Shown: one piece after another, positions 19,373 to 30,639 of the stretch
Layout: each line of letters opens with the position of its first letter
Numbering within the stretch: position 1 is the first letter of the stretch
NCBI RefSeq assembly: GCF_035046485.1
Contig: NC_085137.1
Coordinates: 339,750,505-339,814,504 of the forward strand
Direction: 5' to 3'
Length of the DNA: 64,000 nt
From: Aedes albopictus
Lineage: Eukaryota > Arthropoda > Insecta > Diptera > Culicidae
The notes under the pieces: generated by a model
Seen by the model: only the letters and a program-made list of their open reading frames with translations
What the model was told of the DNA's origin: nothing
Database searches by the model: none
Made by a program: the position numbers and the translations under genes

Positions 19373-20881
19373 TTATATTCCTCGGTTGTTATATGCTCGT
19401 TTCTCATTGTCGTTATTGATGCTATCCTCTTCCAAATTTATCAAATGCTGCAAATACTTTTCAATTTTCGTCAACTCTGCTTCGTCAATATCATTGCCAC
19501 GAATGTGAATTTCATTCACCCGTGGAATTGCTTTGAGAAAACTTATCGGCAAATCTCCTATTTGATTATTACTCAAATCTATCCCAATTAGATTTGTGGG
19601 TTTCATTTCTTCCTCCGGTAGCTGGATGTTCCCAACTGCCGACATGTTCAATGAAGTAAGATGTTTCCATTTGTAAAGCTGGTACAGATCGAAGTTTTGC
19701 AGTGGATTATAAGATACATCTAGTGTTTCTAGCTTCGTTAGTCTGAATAAATCATTGACATTCCGAAGTCTGTTGCTGCTCAAGTAGAGAGTTTGTAAGG
19801 AAAACTTCCCAGACGAATCAAAAGTAATGCGAGATATTTTATTGTTTGAAGCAAACAGCGTTTGTAGGCGAATGGGAATGAAACACTCTGTTAAGTAATT
19901 TCCTGTTATGTCGAAATGTTCGAGATTGGGGATGTTTAGGGAAAAGCTGTTTCCGATGTTTTCCAATTGATTCCAAGAAACATTAAAACTCTTCAGTGAT
20001 GAAATGGGTGTGTCTATCGACACATAGCGGATGCTGTTGGATCCGAGAAATAACACTTCTAGAGATCGAAGATGACTGAACGTGTTTGGCAAGATCTTCG
20101 AAATGCGGTTTCCTGTAAAGGATAAGAACATAAGTTCGGTCATGTTTCGGAACCATCTGGGATTTATTGTCAAAAGTTTGTTATGAGATAAATCCAGGGA
20201 CTGTAAACGAATGCAATCATCGAAAAATGTTGGTGGAAATTGCTGTATCTTGTTTTGTGTTATCGATAATTCTTGCAAAAATTCAAGACCGCCAAGAAAA
20301 TTAGAAGAAAATCCTGAAATTTTTGTATTAGAGATGGTGAGCTTCTGCAAGTTGACAATACCTTGGAGAAGACTTGCATGCAAAGTATCTACGGTCAGAG
20401 TATTGATATTCAGTGATTTGAGTGCAGTGCGATTTAGTTGAGGTAAAAATTCAGAACTGCATTGCAAATTTTGTAACTGAAGAACTGACAGGGTTTCAGT
20501 GTGATCCCTAGACATCCTAAGTTGATTATGGTCTACTTCAAGATGATTTAATGTGGTAAGATGTGTCAAACTATCGAAATCTAGGGATGTCAAACGATTT
20601 CTTGACAATTTCAATATCTCCAATGATTTTAGCCTGTTAAATGCTTTTGAAGGAATATCATACAATGAGTTATTAGTTAGATCTAACTCACGCAATCGTC
20701 CTAGATTGTAGTAGGAATTTTCGTGAATTTCAATTACACCGTTATCCTTCAAATTCAGAACCTCAATAAATGGCTGTTTTTGAAACGATGTTTCGTGAAT
20801 TCGAATTAGTTTGTTGTCTGCTAAATTCAAATAGATGAGTTTGAGTCCATCAAAAGAATCATCTCTAATGCCTTCCAACAA
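19373..20881 (-). CDS. LRR gene, C-terminal part
   Basis: About 503 residues from LLEGIRDDSFDGLKLIYL to the stop at 19373. LRRs include YLNLADNKLIRI, LDLTNNSLYDIP, LKLSRNRLTSL, LDLSHNKLLTINP, LSFTGNRISKI, VLFLGSNSIRYV and IDLSNNQIGDLP. The end (ELTKIEKYLQHLINLEE...) is an acidic helix without Cys, so there is no standard C-terminal LRR cap. Upstream residues MYDTVLFG in the open frame belong to the transposon end, not to the gene. Confidence 0.85.
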   Translation of the reverse strand: MLEGIRDDSFDGLKLIYLNLADNKLIRIHETSFQKQPFIEVLNLKDNGVIEIHENSYYNLGRLRELDLTNNSLYDIPSKAFNRLKSLEILKLSRNRLTSLDFDSLTHLTTLNHLEVDHNQLRMSRDHTETLSVLQLQNLQCSSEFLPQLNRTALKSLNINTLTVDTLHASLLQGIVNLQKLTISNTKISGFSSNFLGGLEFLQELSITQNKIQQFPPTFFDDCIRLQSLDLSHNKLLTINPRWFRNMTELMFLSFTGNRISKILPNTFSHLRSLEVLFLGSNSIRYVSIDTPISSLKSFNVSWNQLENIGNSFSLNIPNLEHFDITGNYLTECFIPIRLQTLFASNNKISRITFDSSGKFSLQTLYLSSNRLRNVNDLFRLTKLETLDVSYNPLQNFDLYQLYKWKHLTSLNMSAVGNIQLPEEEMKPTNLIGIDLSNNQIGDLPISFLKAIPRVNEIHIRGNDIDEAELTKIEKYLQHLINLEEDSINNDNEKRAYNNRGI

Positions 20882-22014
20882 CCCGAATAAAACGGTATCA
20901 TACAACAGTTTTACAGTGTATCATTTTCTTATTATTCATGTTATCATAAACTGGATTATTTATCGCTGATACGACATATGATATTAAGGATAGTACTTAT
21001 CATATTGGGAGTTTGAATGATAGACCGAATGGGTTGTTAAGTATCGTTACCATTCAAAAACGCTATTTTTCTCGAACAAAAATTTTGCGGAATCATAGAT
21101 GTTATAATCCCTTTATCATTAACTTTATGATACGACGAATAATAAAAACAAAACGGAAATATTTCACCACATCTGTTTTACCGACCCGAAAAAATGTACA
21201 CCCCTGCGGGCATTTGTCGGGCACTGTCAAATTTGCTCACGATTAACTGAATCATTGTTTACTTTCGTCGTATTTTTTATTCACTGGAACGGGAATCGAA
21301 CAGATTGCCGTGGCCAAAGTTGTTTCCGAAAGTTCACGGTGTTTATCCACTACACCATGTGGAACCTGTGCTCGCGGTTGACTGAAATTCGATGGTGTTG
21401 TGAAGGTGATTAAGCAGTTAACGAGGAGAACCGAGGGGAAGATTTATAGTCTTTACTATGAAGACAGTAGCTCCAGTGGAAAAATCCCCTGAAAATCCCT
21501 TTGGAGATTCCGGTTTTGCATGTGATCCGGTAAGTTTGCAGTAATTAGCCGAAACAAGCTGCTGGCATGGAAACAGCAACCGTCAAGCGAAGCAGCTCTT
21601 AGTGACAACCGAGGTGACAACGCGTTCTCTGGTAGAGCAAATTGGAGCTATCAATGTTGTGCAGTTTATTTTGTCTGCTCAGAAGTATCGAATCCTGTCA
21701 CTATTACACACAATATGGAAACAACATGTGCATTTCATGCTTACTATGGCCATTGTATTGTTTAAACATTGTGAAAACTCACAAAAGCTAAAATTAATCG
21801 TCGAACTTGCAAAAAGGAAAGATAAACAATTATTCATATATCGTTAATGGTATCTTTATCATAAGTGTAATAATACTCGTAAAGTATTGAATAATGTCAA
21901 TTCAGAAACTTCAATCATCGAATCATAAACCCATCGTTGCTGTTGTAATAATCATTCCACGAATTAAATTCTTATGATATGAACGATAGCTTGAACGATA
22001 TATTTCTATGCGGG
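20882..22014. mobile_element. 1.13-kb CCCGAATA element inside the LRR exon
   Basis: Starts CCCGAATAAAACGGTATCAT and ends with an imperfect complement (TATTTCTATGCGGG). It is flanked by AA on both sides (20880-20881, 22015-22016). Removing it with one AA restores the LRR frame exactly (GAA AAC AAC TTG TTG GAA). A second copy lies at 51717-52830. Near 21283-21363 the minus strand has a tRNA-like block with TAGTGGATAAACACCG and GTTCGATTCCCG, resembling RNA polymerase III A and B boxes. No transposase frame. Confidence 0.85.
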
Positions 22015-22016
22015 AA

Positions 22017-22735
22017 GTTGTTTTCAAGATTTAAAAACGTTATTGCTGATCCGTAAAATGCACCTTCTTCGATATGAGCTATCTTGTTGTACGATAGTTC
22101 AACCGAGTTGAGTTGAAATAGTCCTGCAAAAGAGTTACTCCGTATAGTGTTCAAAGAATTATGGGATAAGGTAACATGAACTAGTTTAGGATTTGCTTTG
22201 AACAATGTCGTTGGAATTTCATTGAGCTGGTTGTAGTCAAGATACAATTCTGAAAGATTGACCAGACCATCGAATGAATCATCTTCCAACTCAAATACTT
22301 TATTGCCGTATAGCATTATCGTTGAAATGTTCGTTGCTTCTCTAAATGTGTTTGACCGCACAATATCAATAAGGTTGTTTTGCAATTTTATATCATTGCC
22401 CATTTTAGGCAGGAGTCTCGAAGGTATTGAACTCAATTTGTTTTGGCTGAAGTCTAGATCAATAGTATTCAGTTGACTTTTGAACAAATCCAACGGAACG
22501 TCATGTAAGCAATTACCATTCAAGTTCACTATTCGTAGGCTCGCCAACCCGTTAAATATTTTCTCATTTATGTGCTTTATCTCGTTGCCTTGTAAATATA
22601 TCTCACTCAGCTCCTTCAAGTTATTGAACAATCCGAAAGGAAGTGCCTCTAGAAAGTTCCCTGATAACATAATAACCTTCAGATTAGCAAGTCCTTGGAA
22701 TGACCCTGGGCTAATGCGTTCGATCAGATTGTCCA
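22017..22735 (-). CDS. LRR gene, middle part (shifted frame)
   Basis: Continues the LRR pattern from NLIERISPGSFQGLANLK through VIMLSGNFLEALP, EIYLQGNEIKHI, IVNLNGNCLHDVP, LYLDYNQLNEIP and VELSYNKIAHI to FLNLENN, about 240 residues. Against LDLxxN spacing the junction with the upstream part lacks about four bases. The last codons of the open frame (PHRNISFKLS) lie in the inserted transposon. Confidence 0.85.
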
Positions 22736-23489
22736 ATCCAACTGCTCCAAGGACACTAAACCGTGGAAAACATCGTGTCCTAATTCACGAAGAAAGTTTT
22801 CTCTCAACCCCAGCACTGTCAAATTAGCCAACAACCTAAATGTTCCACTGTTCAAACGTTCGATTCGATTGTCTCCCAGACTTAAGTAGTCCAGCTCTCG
22901 AGGAATGCGGAAATGTTCTCGACTAATTTCAGCGATTGAGTTCCCATACAGTTCCAAGCGTCTTAGTTCCGGACAGTTTTCGAAAACGTGTCCTTCCAAA
23001 TGTCGCAGATTGTTATGAGAGATATCCAAGTTGCGCAACTGATTCACGTCGGAAAAGACTCCTTGCGGCAGTTCGACAAGCACATTATTGGAAAGATCAA
23101 CATCTTCCAGAACTTCGAAGTTTTGAAGAGCATCGTGGTGAAGCCCTTTCAATTTCACGCCACTCAAATCCAATGCACGAACTCTATTGACAGAACGCAA
23201 AAGCGTGGGCGTGACGAAATCTATAGCAGAGCTGATGAACTTGATCGTTGATGTATTAGAAGATGCTGGTGTCTGTAGATTTTGTTTTTCATCCTTGTTC
23301 GCAGCCACATAGATTGACTGAAAGACGCACTCATTTTCCGCGTTAATGACACATTGATTTCGGTCTTCGGACAATACGAGGTTGAAATTCGATATTGCTA
23401 AAAGTGATGTAGCAAACCTGAAAGGTGAATTATGTTTTATGTGACGTTCCTTGGCTTAACTGTTCTACTCACGTAAAGAATTGCAGCAT
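22736..23489 (-). CDS. LRR gene, N-terminal part (exons 1 and 2)
   Basis: About 233 residues: signal peptide, a Cys-containing N-cap (QCVINAENECVF), then LRRs beginning RVRALDLSGVKLKGL, EDVDLSNNVLVELP, LRNLDISHNNLRHL, RLELYGNSIAEI, YLSLGDNRIERL and VLGLRENFLREL. The frame ends at SLEQLDW, where the LRR consensus continues in another frame. Reading on in the original frame meets TGA at 22724-22726. The start is chosen because the only ATG that yields a signal peptide lies in the tiny first exon. Confidence 0.85.
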
Positions 23490-23578
23490 CTCGAAAATGA
23501 TGCTGTTATTTCGAGCTCAATCCGAACACTGACAGTGAAAGGTAAGGAGCAAGTGCATAGTGAATGAATTGTATAAGC

Positions 23579-23622
23579 TGATAACAAGTGTTTACAAACC
23601 AAGGTAGTTTTTATTTGATAAG
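23579..23622 (-). promoter_or_regulatory. Two GATA motifs upstream of the LRR gene
   Basis: TGATAA at 23579-23584 and TGATAAG at 23616-23622, about 90-130 bp upstream of the start codon. Paired GATA sites are common in insect fat-body and haemocyte promoters. A TATACAA lies nearby on the minus strand (about 23570). Function is inference. Confidence 0.3.
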
Positions 23623-24447
23623 GATGTGCGTACTGATGCAATATTTTTACAGCTGTTTCAATAAGGGGAATCTCTGTTCCGTGTTCACTGTTCAATCTTG
23701 ATACGGCAGTAATTCCCAATATGGGGCAGTGACCAAAGAAAAGACGCATTTAATGCGCTGCTTGAGTGCTAGTGTAATTGCTGTTCAACCATTTATTTAT
23801 TAATAGTCCTGGAAAAGTGATCAGCTATTTGCAAGATTCTGTGACTTTACCTGTAATAGGTTTAGGAAAACAGGGGGAAGAGGGTCTAGAAATCCTGAAA
23901 AACGATGGACATGAAGCATTGTCCAGTTAGAATCCGGACGGAAATTATAATTTATAGTGACGCTCTGAATGATCATAATCATCATTCTTTTACAGCAGTC
24001 TGATCATAAACTGGTCCTCTATTAAAGATGAAAAAATCATCGATTTTCTTGAAACGGGTGAAAAGTTATTTCAGTTAGAAGACAAGAGAATGAAAAAAAT
24101 GGTTTATATCTCCAAAACTATTATGTGTGATGTGCTCAGATGTTGTTAACCATGTCATGAGGAAGTTCCCCAGAAGATTGAAGTTTGTGTTCATGAAATA
24201 ATCAGCTTGGAATTCCAAGATTTTGTAGGAAGATCGAGTCTTGAGCATCGTTTCCTCACATCACGATAATGACACCAAATGTGTACAAGGATGATAGCCT
24301 CAAGAATCGCGTACTGCTGTTCAAAAATGCACACGAGACATCTGTAAAGGTTCGAACTACTTCCCAGGTAACAATTTGATGTTGAATAATCGTTTTTCCG
24401 ACCATTTTAAAGCAGCCTTTATTCGAACAAAAGCTGAGCACAAGATG
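23623..24447. other. LRR gene upstream region, nothing else recognised
   Basis: No repeats, frames or RNAs could be supported. Confidence 0.4.
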
Positions 24448-24449
24448 TA

Positions 24450-25958
24450 CAGGGGGTAGCCAAAATATTTGGGATAGGCAACTTTTTTTCTCTCACGAAA
24501 AAAGTACAACATGCTGTAACTTTTTATTGAGTGCATAAAAAGTTATCAAATTTTGACTGTTTGTCAACCTATTTTATGTGCATCATTGCACAGTGTTTTA
24601 TTTTGCCGAAAAAAAATCTAGAAAATCCTGTTAAAAAGTTATGATAAAATATATGATTTCTAGGGGTCATGCACATACAACGCAATATATCTCGTAAAGT
24701 ATAAGATTCAGCATAATGGCGTCTTTGACAAAGTTGTTCAAAATTGCATTTTTCACAACTTTGCCGAAGACATCAAACGTCTATCTGCATTTTTTGAAAA
24801 AATATTTTTTTCATCTCACTTATAGGTGGATTGATCATTCAACTCTTTATGTCAAAAGATGCGATTTGTCTAATGTAGAAACTTCTCCGAAGAAACTATA
24901 TCGCTAAAATCATCGGTAGAAACGTTATTAAAAAAGCGCACGAAATCGGCAAAATAAAACACTGTGGATTGGTACAAATTTGGGCTCAATTGGTTAATCT
25001 TCAAAAGACACTACACCGTCTTCAGCCAGAGACTGCACAGACTGAAAATTACATACACGAGACAACGGACAGCACACATAACACCCAGTGGCCCAATGGA
25101 GAATTTTCCGTTTGACGAAAAATTTTCCCCGCTAGAGCGGAAATCGAACTCGCATTCCGAGGCTTACGAAACGCCTAGACGACTGACGCCGCTAACCGCA
25201 TGGCCCACTAAAAAACTAGAAATCTCGTAAAATACTGCTTTTAGACTACCAATTTTTGAACTGTCATAACTCCGAAACCAGTGAACCGAATTGAATGAAA
25301 TTTTGAACGTTTATCAACAATATATTGATACTTGATGTGACATTGTAAAATGTTATATATTCTCACGACGATTAAAGTTATACCAGTTTGACATTTTCAC
25401 TCATATAGAGGAAAATAGGTCAAATTTACAATATCACACAAAAAATATTAAATGTTTTCTTCCTTCAACGCAAATGGGCTTTAATATATCTAATTAAAGA
25501 TATTTTGAGAACAGAAGTAGACAATCTTTGGATACAAAACTAAAATTTAATGACATTGATGTAAAAACTTTACAATTTTTCGAGAGAGATCCAGAACTTG
25601 TCAATCCATGATAACTTTTTTAAACGTTTAAAAAGTACTCATGTTTTAATAACTTGTGAAGCATTAATATGTTGTTGATAAACGTTCAAAATTTCATTAA
25701 ATTCGATTCACTGGTTTCTGAGATATGACAGTACAAAAATAAGCTGTCCGAAAAATTGTGTTTTACGAAAACGGATCTAGCTTTGCGAAAGATTAACTAA
25801 TCAAGCTCAGTGCTGCACCACTGATGCACATTTAATAGGTTGACAAAGAGTCAAAATTTTAGAATTTTTGATGCACTCTATGGTATGTTACAGTATGTTG
25901 AACTTTTTTGTGAGAGAAAAAAAAAGTTGCCTATGCCAAACATTTTGGCCACCCCCTG
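24450..25958. mobile_element. TA-flanked element, CAGGGGGTGGCCAAA family, copy 1
   Basis: Ends CAGGGGGTAGCCAAAATATT and its complement, followed by TTTGGGATAGGCAACTTTT, flanked by TA (24448-24449, 25959-25960). The interior is made of AT-rich arms with a recurrent GAACCGAATTGAATGAAATT motif. No transposase. It carries a SINE (25010-25215) absent from copy 2. Confidence 0.85.
25010..25215 (-). mobile_element. tRNA-derived SINE inserted in copy 1
   Basis: On the minus strand the head (25131-25208) reads GGGCCATGCGGTTAGCGGCG ... GAGTTCGATTTCCGCTC, that is tRNA-like with a clear B box; about 125 bp of unrelated tail follow. Copy 2 of the host element at 27.19 kb has the empty site (CATTCGCAAAGCTAGAACCG against ATCTTC-[SINE]-AAAAAACTAGAAATC), and short A-rich repeats (AAAAG/AAAAA) flank the insert. 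Confidence 0.75.
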
Positions 25959-25974
25959 TACAATCCTTTATCCA

Positions 25975-27000
25975 GCCCCTAAACATCTAATTTTGGTGAT
26001 TTCATCCAGCTTTAAGCTGGTTTGAGGTTCATTGAAATTCTGATTTGAGGGTTAATATGCGCTTAATCAGCATTAAATTTATTGAATTTGGTTAAAAATT
26101 AAAAAAAAAAACAACATTTTAAACTTATTTTTACTATTTGCGGCTTTCCATCTCCAGCAGAAATGCTTCGGAATTTATAAATTCATCTGTGGGATAACTG
26201 GGAATTGAACTCGGAACTCCTGATTTATAGTCATTCACCTTATCACTCACATCACACACAAATGTATACATATCCTCGAAAACGAGAGCAATGCTTGTTG
26301 TGTCTGAATAATCAAGAACATAAGATGAACTAAAGCTGTATTGAGGCTGAAGAAGCTATGTGGAGTATGTGGACTCTGTAAAAACACTGCTTAGGTCAGC
26401 TGTCAAAAATTATTTGATTAAAGGTTGAACACCAGATGATTAATTCTGCATATTGGTGAAGGTTTCAAAGCTGGTTAAAGAGATTAATAATATTCTATTC
26501 ACTCGATATTCAGCTATCTATGTATTGCTGATTGAAAAGTTTGAACAAGCAATACTTCAGACTAATATTAAGCTGTCATTGTATTAAGCCACTGCCATCA
26601 TCAACCAGCCAATGTTCAGCTTATTCTCTCACTGTTCAGCATTTATTGTTACTTGGGTTTGACGAGCTGTCACGACATCTGGAGATGTTCAGTGATATCT
26701 TCATGGATGGATAGTGTTTATTAACGAAAAAATAGTCAAATTTCACCTCCTTGGAATTCACTGAATTGCCCTTAGTTTCACCAGAAGAGAAATGTTTGGT
26801 AAAGTTTCTTTGGATTCCTAATCAGACTGGTAGAGGGTCTCAAGACACTACAGAGATGACCCGATTGTGAGAGAAATACGCTGAAGGGATTGATGCAAAA
26901 ATTTACTAGCATTGTGCAGATTTTTAAGAAAGTTAACACGGAAAAATTGAGAAAATGTAGGAAAAATTATTTCACATAATTTCAATGATATTTTTCCATA
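25975..27000. other. AT-rich, one tRNA-like segment, no gene
   Basis: At 26192-26262 the minus strand reads GATAAGGTGAATGAC ... GAGTTCAATTCCCAG, resembling A and B boxes of a tRNA-derived SINE. The remainder shows nothing supportable. Confidence 0.45.
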
Positions 27001-27612
27001 AAACTACAGGGGGTGGCCAACATATTTGGGATAGGCAACTTTTTTTTCGCTCATAAAACAATTTCAACATGCTGTAACTTTTCTCAAAGTGCATCAAAAA
27101 TTCTCAAATTTTGACTGTTTGTCAACCTATTATATGTGCATCATCGGTACAAAGTTGGAGCTCGATTGGTTAATCATTCGCAAAGCTAGAACCGTTCTCG
27201 TAAAACACTATTTTTTAGACAGCTAATTTTTGAGCTGTCATATCTCGGAGACCAGTGAACCGAATTTAATGAAATTTTGAGTGATTATCAATAAAATATT
27301 AATGCTTGAAAATGTTTCATAACATATGTACTTTTTGAACGTTGAAAAAAGTTTTGATGATTTACCATTTTCACCCATATAGAGGAAAATTAATCAAATT
27401 TACAATACCGCACAAAAAATACTACATGTGTTCTTCCTTTCATCTAAATGGGCTCTAATATATCTTATGATAGATATCTTAAGAACAGAAGTAGGAAATC
27501 TTTGGATATCAAAAATAAAACTCAATGACATAGATGTGAAAAATTTACATTTTTACGAGAAAGATCCTAAAAGTGTCATTACATCATAACTTCTTTCAAC
27601 ATTTGAAAAGTA

Positions 27613-28385
27613 CCGTAATCCGGGGTCAAATTGATCACTATAAAACAACTTTTGCGGATAACATTAGTGGCAATCAAAATATTGCCAAAAGAATTTCTGT
27701 AAAATCAGTACCCAGTGGAGCTCCATAAAACCATGTGACAGAATTTTGTTCATCAAATTTTAACTTTTAGTTAAATTATTTCAAAAATCAAAAAATTGAA
27801 GATGCCACTTTGGGGCGAAATTGATCAGTGTACAATTAAGCATCGGTTAAAAAGAAAAATTTCCTTATCCACTTAATTTTGCTCGAATATCGCGTCAAAA
27901 CTCTTACAACTAGTGGATTTGACACTTAAAATTTCAAATTAAATTTTTAAATATCTCCCTTAACGCCTAAAGGTAGGCAATTTCCTTTGAAATAAGTGAT
28001 TTATGTTACAATAAATGACTTTTTCGTCAAAAAAGAACTTTTTTTAAACTTTTTCATATTCAGAATAGCTTCATAACTTTCCAACCAAGGCTCCACAAAA
28101 ATGTTAGAACAAAAAAATTACGGGAAGTCCTAGTGGCAATCGATTGTTTAGAAGCAATGATTTCAGCTAAGTGAGAAATACATTGCAAATTCTTTAAAAA
28201 AATAAGGCAAAACTAACTTTTTTCTAAAAATTTAATAGATTAAACTTATCCCTAGACATCTATGAACTAAGTAAAGTAAGAAATTTGAAATCATTGCGAC
28301 GATTAGAAGTTCCTGGTATGTAATTACAATGTAGTACCCAAGTGATCAATTTCACTCCGCTGATCAATTTGACCCCGGTTTACGG
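27613..28385. mobile_element. CCGTAATCCGGGG MITE, first of a tandem pair
   Basis: Inverted ends CCGTAATCCGGGGTCAAATT and its complement, flanked by TA (27611-27612, 28386-28387). ATTGATCA motifs lie inside both ends. Same family as 2473-3251. Confidence 0.85.
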
Positions 28386-28387
28386 TA

Positions 28388-29170
28388 CCGTAATCCGGGG
28401 TATCATTGATCAGCGGGGTAACATTGATCGGCTTGACCCACCTCATGAAATGTTCAAACAAGCATTTTACATTGAATCAGTTTCTACTATGGAATGGTAT
28501 ATCGTAATCTGCTATCATTTAGCTATTAAATGACATACAATTTATGAAAATTGATTTTCATAAACATTGAATTAAACCGATTTTTCCATAACTGTGTTTC
28601 GTAACGCAATGAGATACACTGTCAAACATTCATGCTTGGCGTGAATACTAGATATAATATGAGGTTCGAAATCACTGTATTACTTCAATATGATATCCTA
28701 GAGTTGGATTTAATAAACGAAACTTTTATGAAAATGCTATTCTTCAGTAAAATTTACGATTTATTAAAAGTCGACTATCAATTCCTTAAGCCTTTGCCTA
28801 CCTTTAGGCGTTATTCGTGGTTTAGAGGATTTTAATTCTAAAATAACTTAAAAAGTACATTATTTGTAAGTATTTAGACAACATATTCGAAATCAGCGAC
28901 CCCGAATTTAGTTAGTAAGGGTATTTTCAACACAAATGAACATTGATCACTGACATGATCAATGTTACCCCAAATCAACACAATCAAAAATTAGATTTAA
29001 AAACCCTTTTAAACATGTTTTAAAGTTTTACAATACTTTTTCGAGTAGCTTAACACAAACTCAGAGGGCCAGTACTTCTTTTAAAAATATAAAACATGTA
29101 ACATTTGCTTTAACAAGAGAATTATTCAAGAAAGATCGAAAATTCTGATCAATGTTACCCCGGATTACGG
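28388..29170. mobile_element. CCGTAATCCGGGG MITE, second of a tandem pair
   Basis: Ends CCGTAATCCGGGGTATCATT and its complement; the TA at 28386-28387 is shared with the first MITE and another TA follows at 29171-29172. Its body differs clearly from its neighbour's, so it is a separate insertion, not a duplication. Confidence 0.85.
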
Positions 29171-29720
29171 TACGTATGTTTTATAGAATTTTGAAGCATT
29201 AATATATTGATGATACGTTAAAAGTTTCATTTAATTCGGTTCACTGGTCTCCGAGATATGACAGGTCAAAAAATAGTTGTCTAAAAATTAGTGTTTTACG
29301 AGAACGGTTCTAGCTTCGCGAAAGATTAACCAATCGAGCCCAAATTTGTACCAATGATGCACACAATGCATACAATAGGTTGACAAAGAGTCAAAATTTG
29401 AAAATTTTTGATGCACTCTATAACAAGTTACAGCATGTTGAACTTTTTTGAGAGAGAAAAAAAAGCCTATCCCAAACATTTTGGTCACCCACTGTACAAT
29501 AAATTATCTTTGTTTTGAGGGCTTAACCCTTGGCTTAACCTTTTCTGTTTGTTATTCCACCTCAGAGATATAAGTGATTATCTGCATCCGGATTTTAAAT
29601 GCATAAAGCCTTATTTAATATGTGAGGGTGTTAGAAGCACAAGGGTGTAAGTGATTAAAACTCACTTTTGTTTAAATGAGGTTTAAAGTTTTTCACCAAT
29701 TTTTCACCCCATACAAACTA

Positions 29721-30617
29721 CAGGGGATAGACAAAATGATCGGGACAGGCAAAATTTTCACTTTTCAAAATATGGTCAAACAGCTGTAACTTTTTGAAAA
29801 ATGCATCAAAAAATCTAAAATTTTTACTGTAAGTTCATCAAGTAGTTGTATATCAATGGTTCAAAATTGGGAAAGATCGGGCTATTCTACATGAAGTTAG
29901 AAATATTCCAGAAAAAAGTCATAATTATCCGATAGCCAAATTTGAGCTGCTATGTTTCCGGATTCAATAAACCGAATGCAATGAAACTTTGATCGTTTAT
30001 GACTCATATAATGGTCTTTGAAAAAAGTTTGAAATTATTAATATGAATAAAAATTACAGCAATTTAATTTATTTTGTGATTTTTTAGTAAATTTGTCAAA
30101 TTTTAATATGTTTCCCATTACTTTTTCAATTATTGCTGGTTATTTTGTTACTTTGTTTCAAAACATATTCATATTGAAGTCAATTAGAGGGAATTCAAAT
30201 AATCTATAATTACCATCTCGAATTTTGAAGTAATGTTGAAATTTACAATAATTTGATGTTATTCCAGAAAAAATAATCAAATCGCTATAATTTTTTTCCG
30301 TGTTAACAATTTTAGGTTAAGTCAAAAGTTTTTAAAAGCGTATCATATAAGTCATGAACGCTCAAAATTTCATTGCGTTTGGTTCATTGAATCCAGAGAT
30401 ATAACAGCTCAAAGTTGGCTATCGGATAATTATGACTTTTTCTAGAATATTTTTAACTTCATGTAGAATAGCCCGATCTTTCTCTATTTTAGGCCATTGA
30501 TACACAACTAGTTTTTCAACTTACAGTAAAACAATAGTTTTTAGTTTTGATGCACTTTCCAAAAAGTTACAGTTATATCACCATTTTTTGAAAAGTTAAA
30601 ATTTTGTCTAACCCCTG
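29721..30617. mobile_element. Related TA-type element, CAGGGGATAGACAAAAT
   Basis: Left end CAGGGGATAGACAAAATGAT after TA; right end ATTTTGTCTAACCCCTG. Arms fold on each other (the GCCCGATCTTTC motif appears on both sides). The right TA is not exact (TGTA), so that border may be off by two bases. Confidence 0.7.
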
Positions 30618-30639
30618 TGTATGCAGCTTCAAAATCTAC

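Larger units (their letters stand above)
19373..23489 (-). pseudogene. Secreted leucine-rich-repeat protein gene, disrupted
   Basis: A two-exon host gene on the minus strand. Exon 1 is 17 nt (23473-23489: ATG CTG CAA TTC TTT AC); a 55-bp GT-AG intron (23418-23472) follows; exon 2 starts at 23417. Joined, the N-terminus is a good signal peptide, MLQFFTFATSLLAIS..., then SEDRNQC and more than 30 LRRs of the LxxLxxLxLxxNxI type, about 970 residues in all. No membrane segment or signalling domain follows, so a secreted or surface LRR protein is likely, as in insect adhesion, immune or receptor-partner families; the exact family is not recognised. Two lesions break it: a frameshift near 22730 and a 1.1-kb transposon at 20882-22014. 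It could be a pseudogene, or an insertion allele plus an assembly error. Confidence 0.85.
27007..29494. mobile_element. TA-flanked CAGGGGGTGGCCAA element, copy 2, with nested MITEs
   Basis: TIRs match copy 1 and TA duplications are at 27005-27006 and 29495-29496. Colinear with copy 1 apart from two extra MITEs at 27613-29170 and absence of the SINE. No coding capacity. Confidence 0.85.

Noticed and set aside
20882..22014. The interruption in the LRR gene as an intron
   Set aside because: Its borders are CCC...GGG with no GT-AG, it has inverted ends, and a second copy exists elsewhere.
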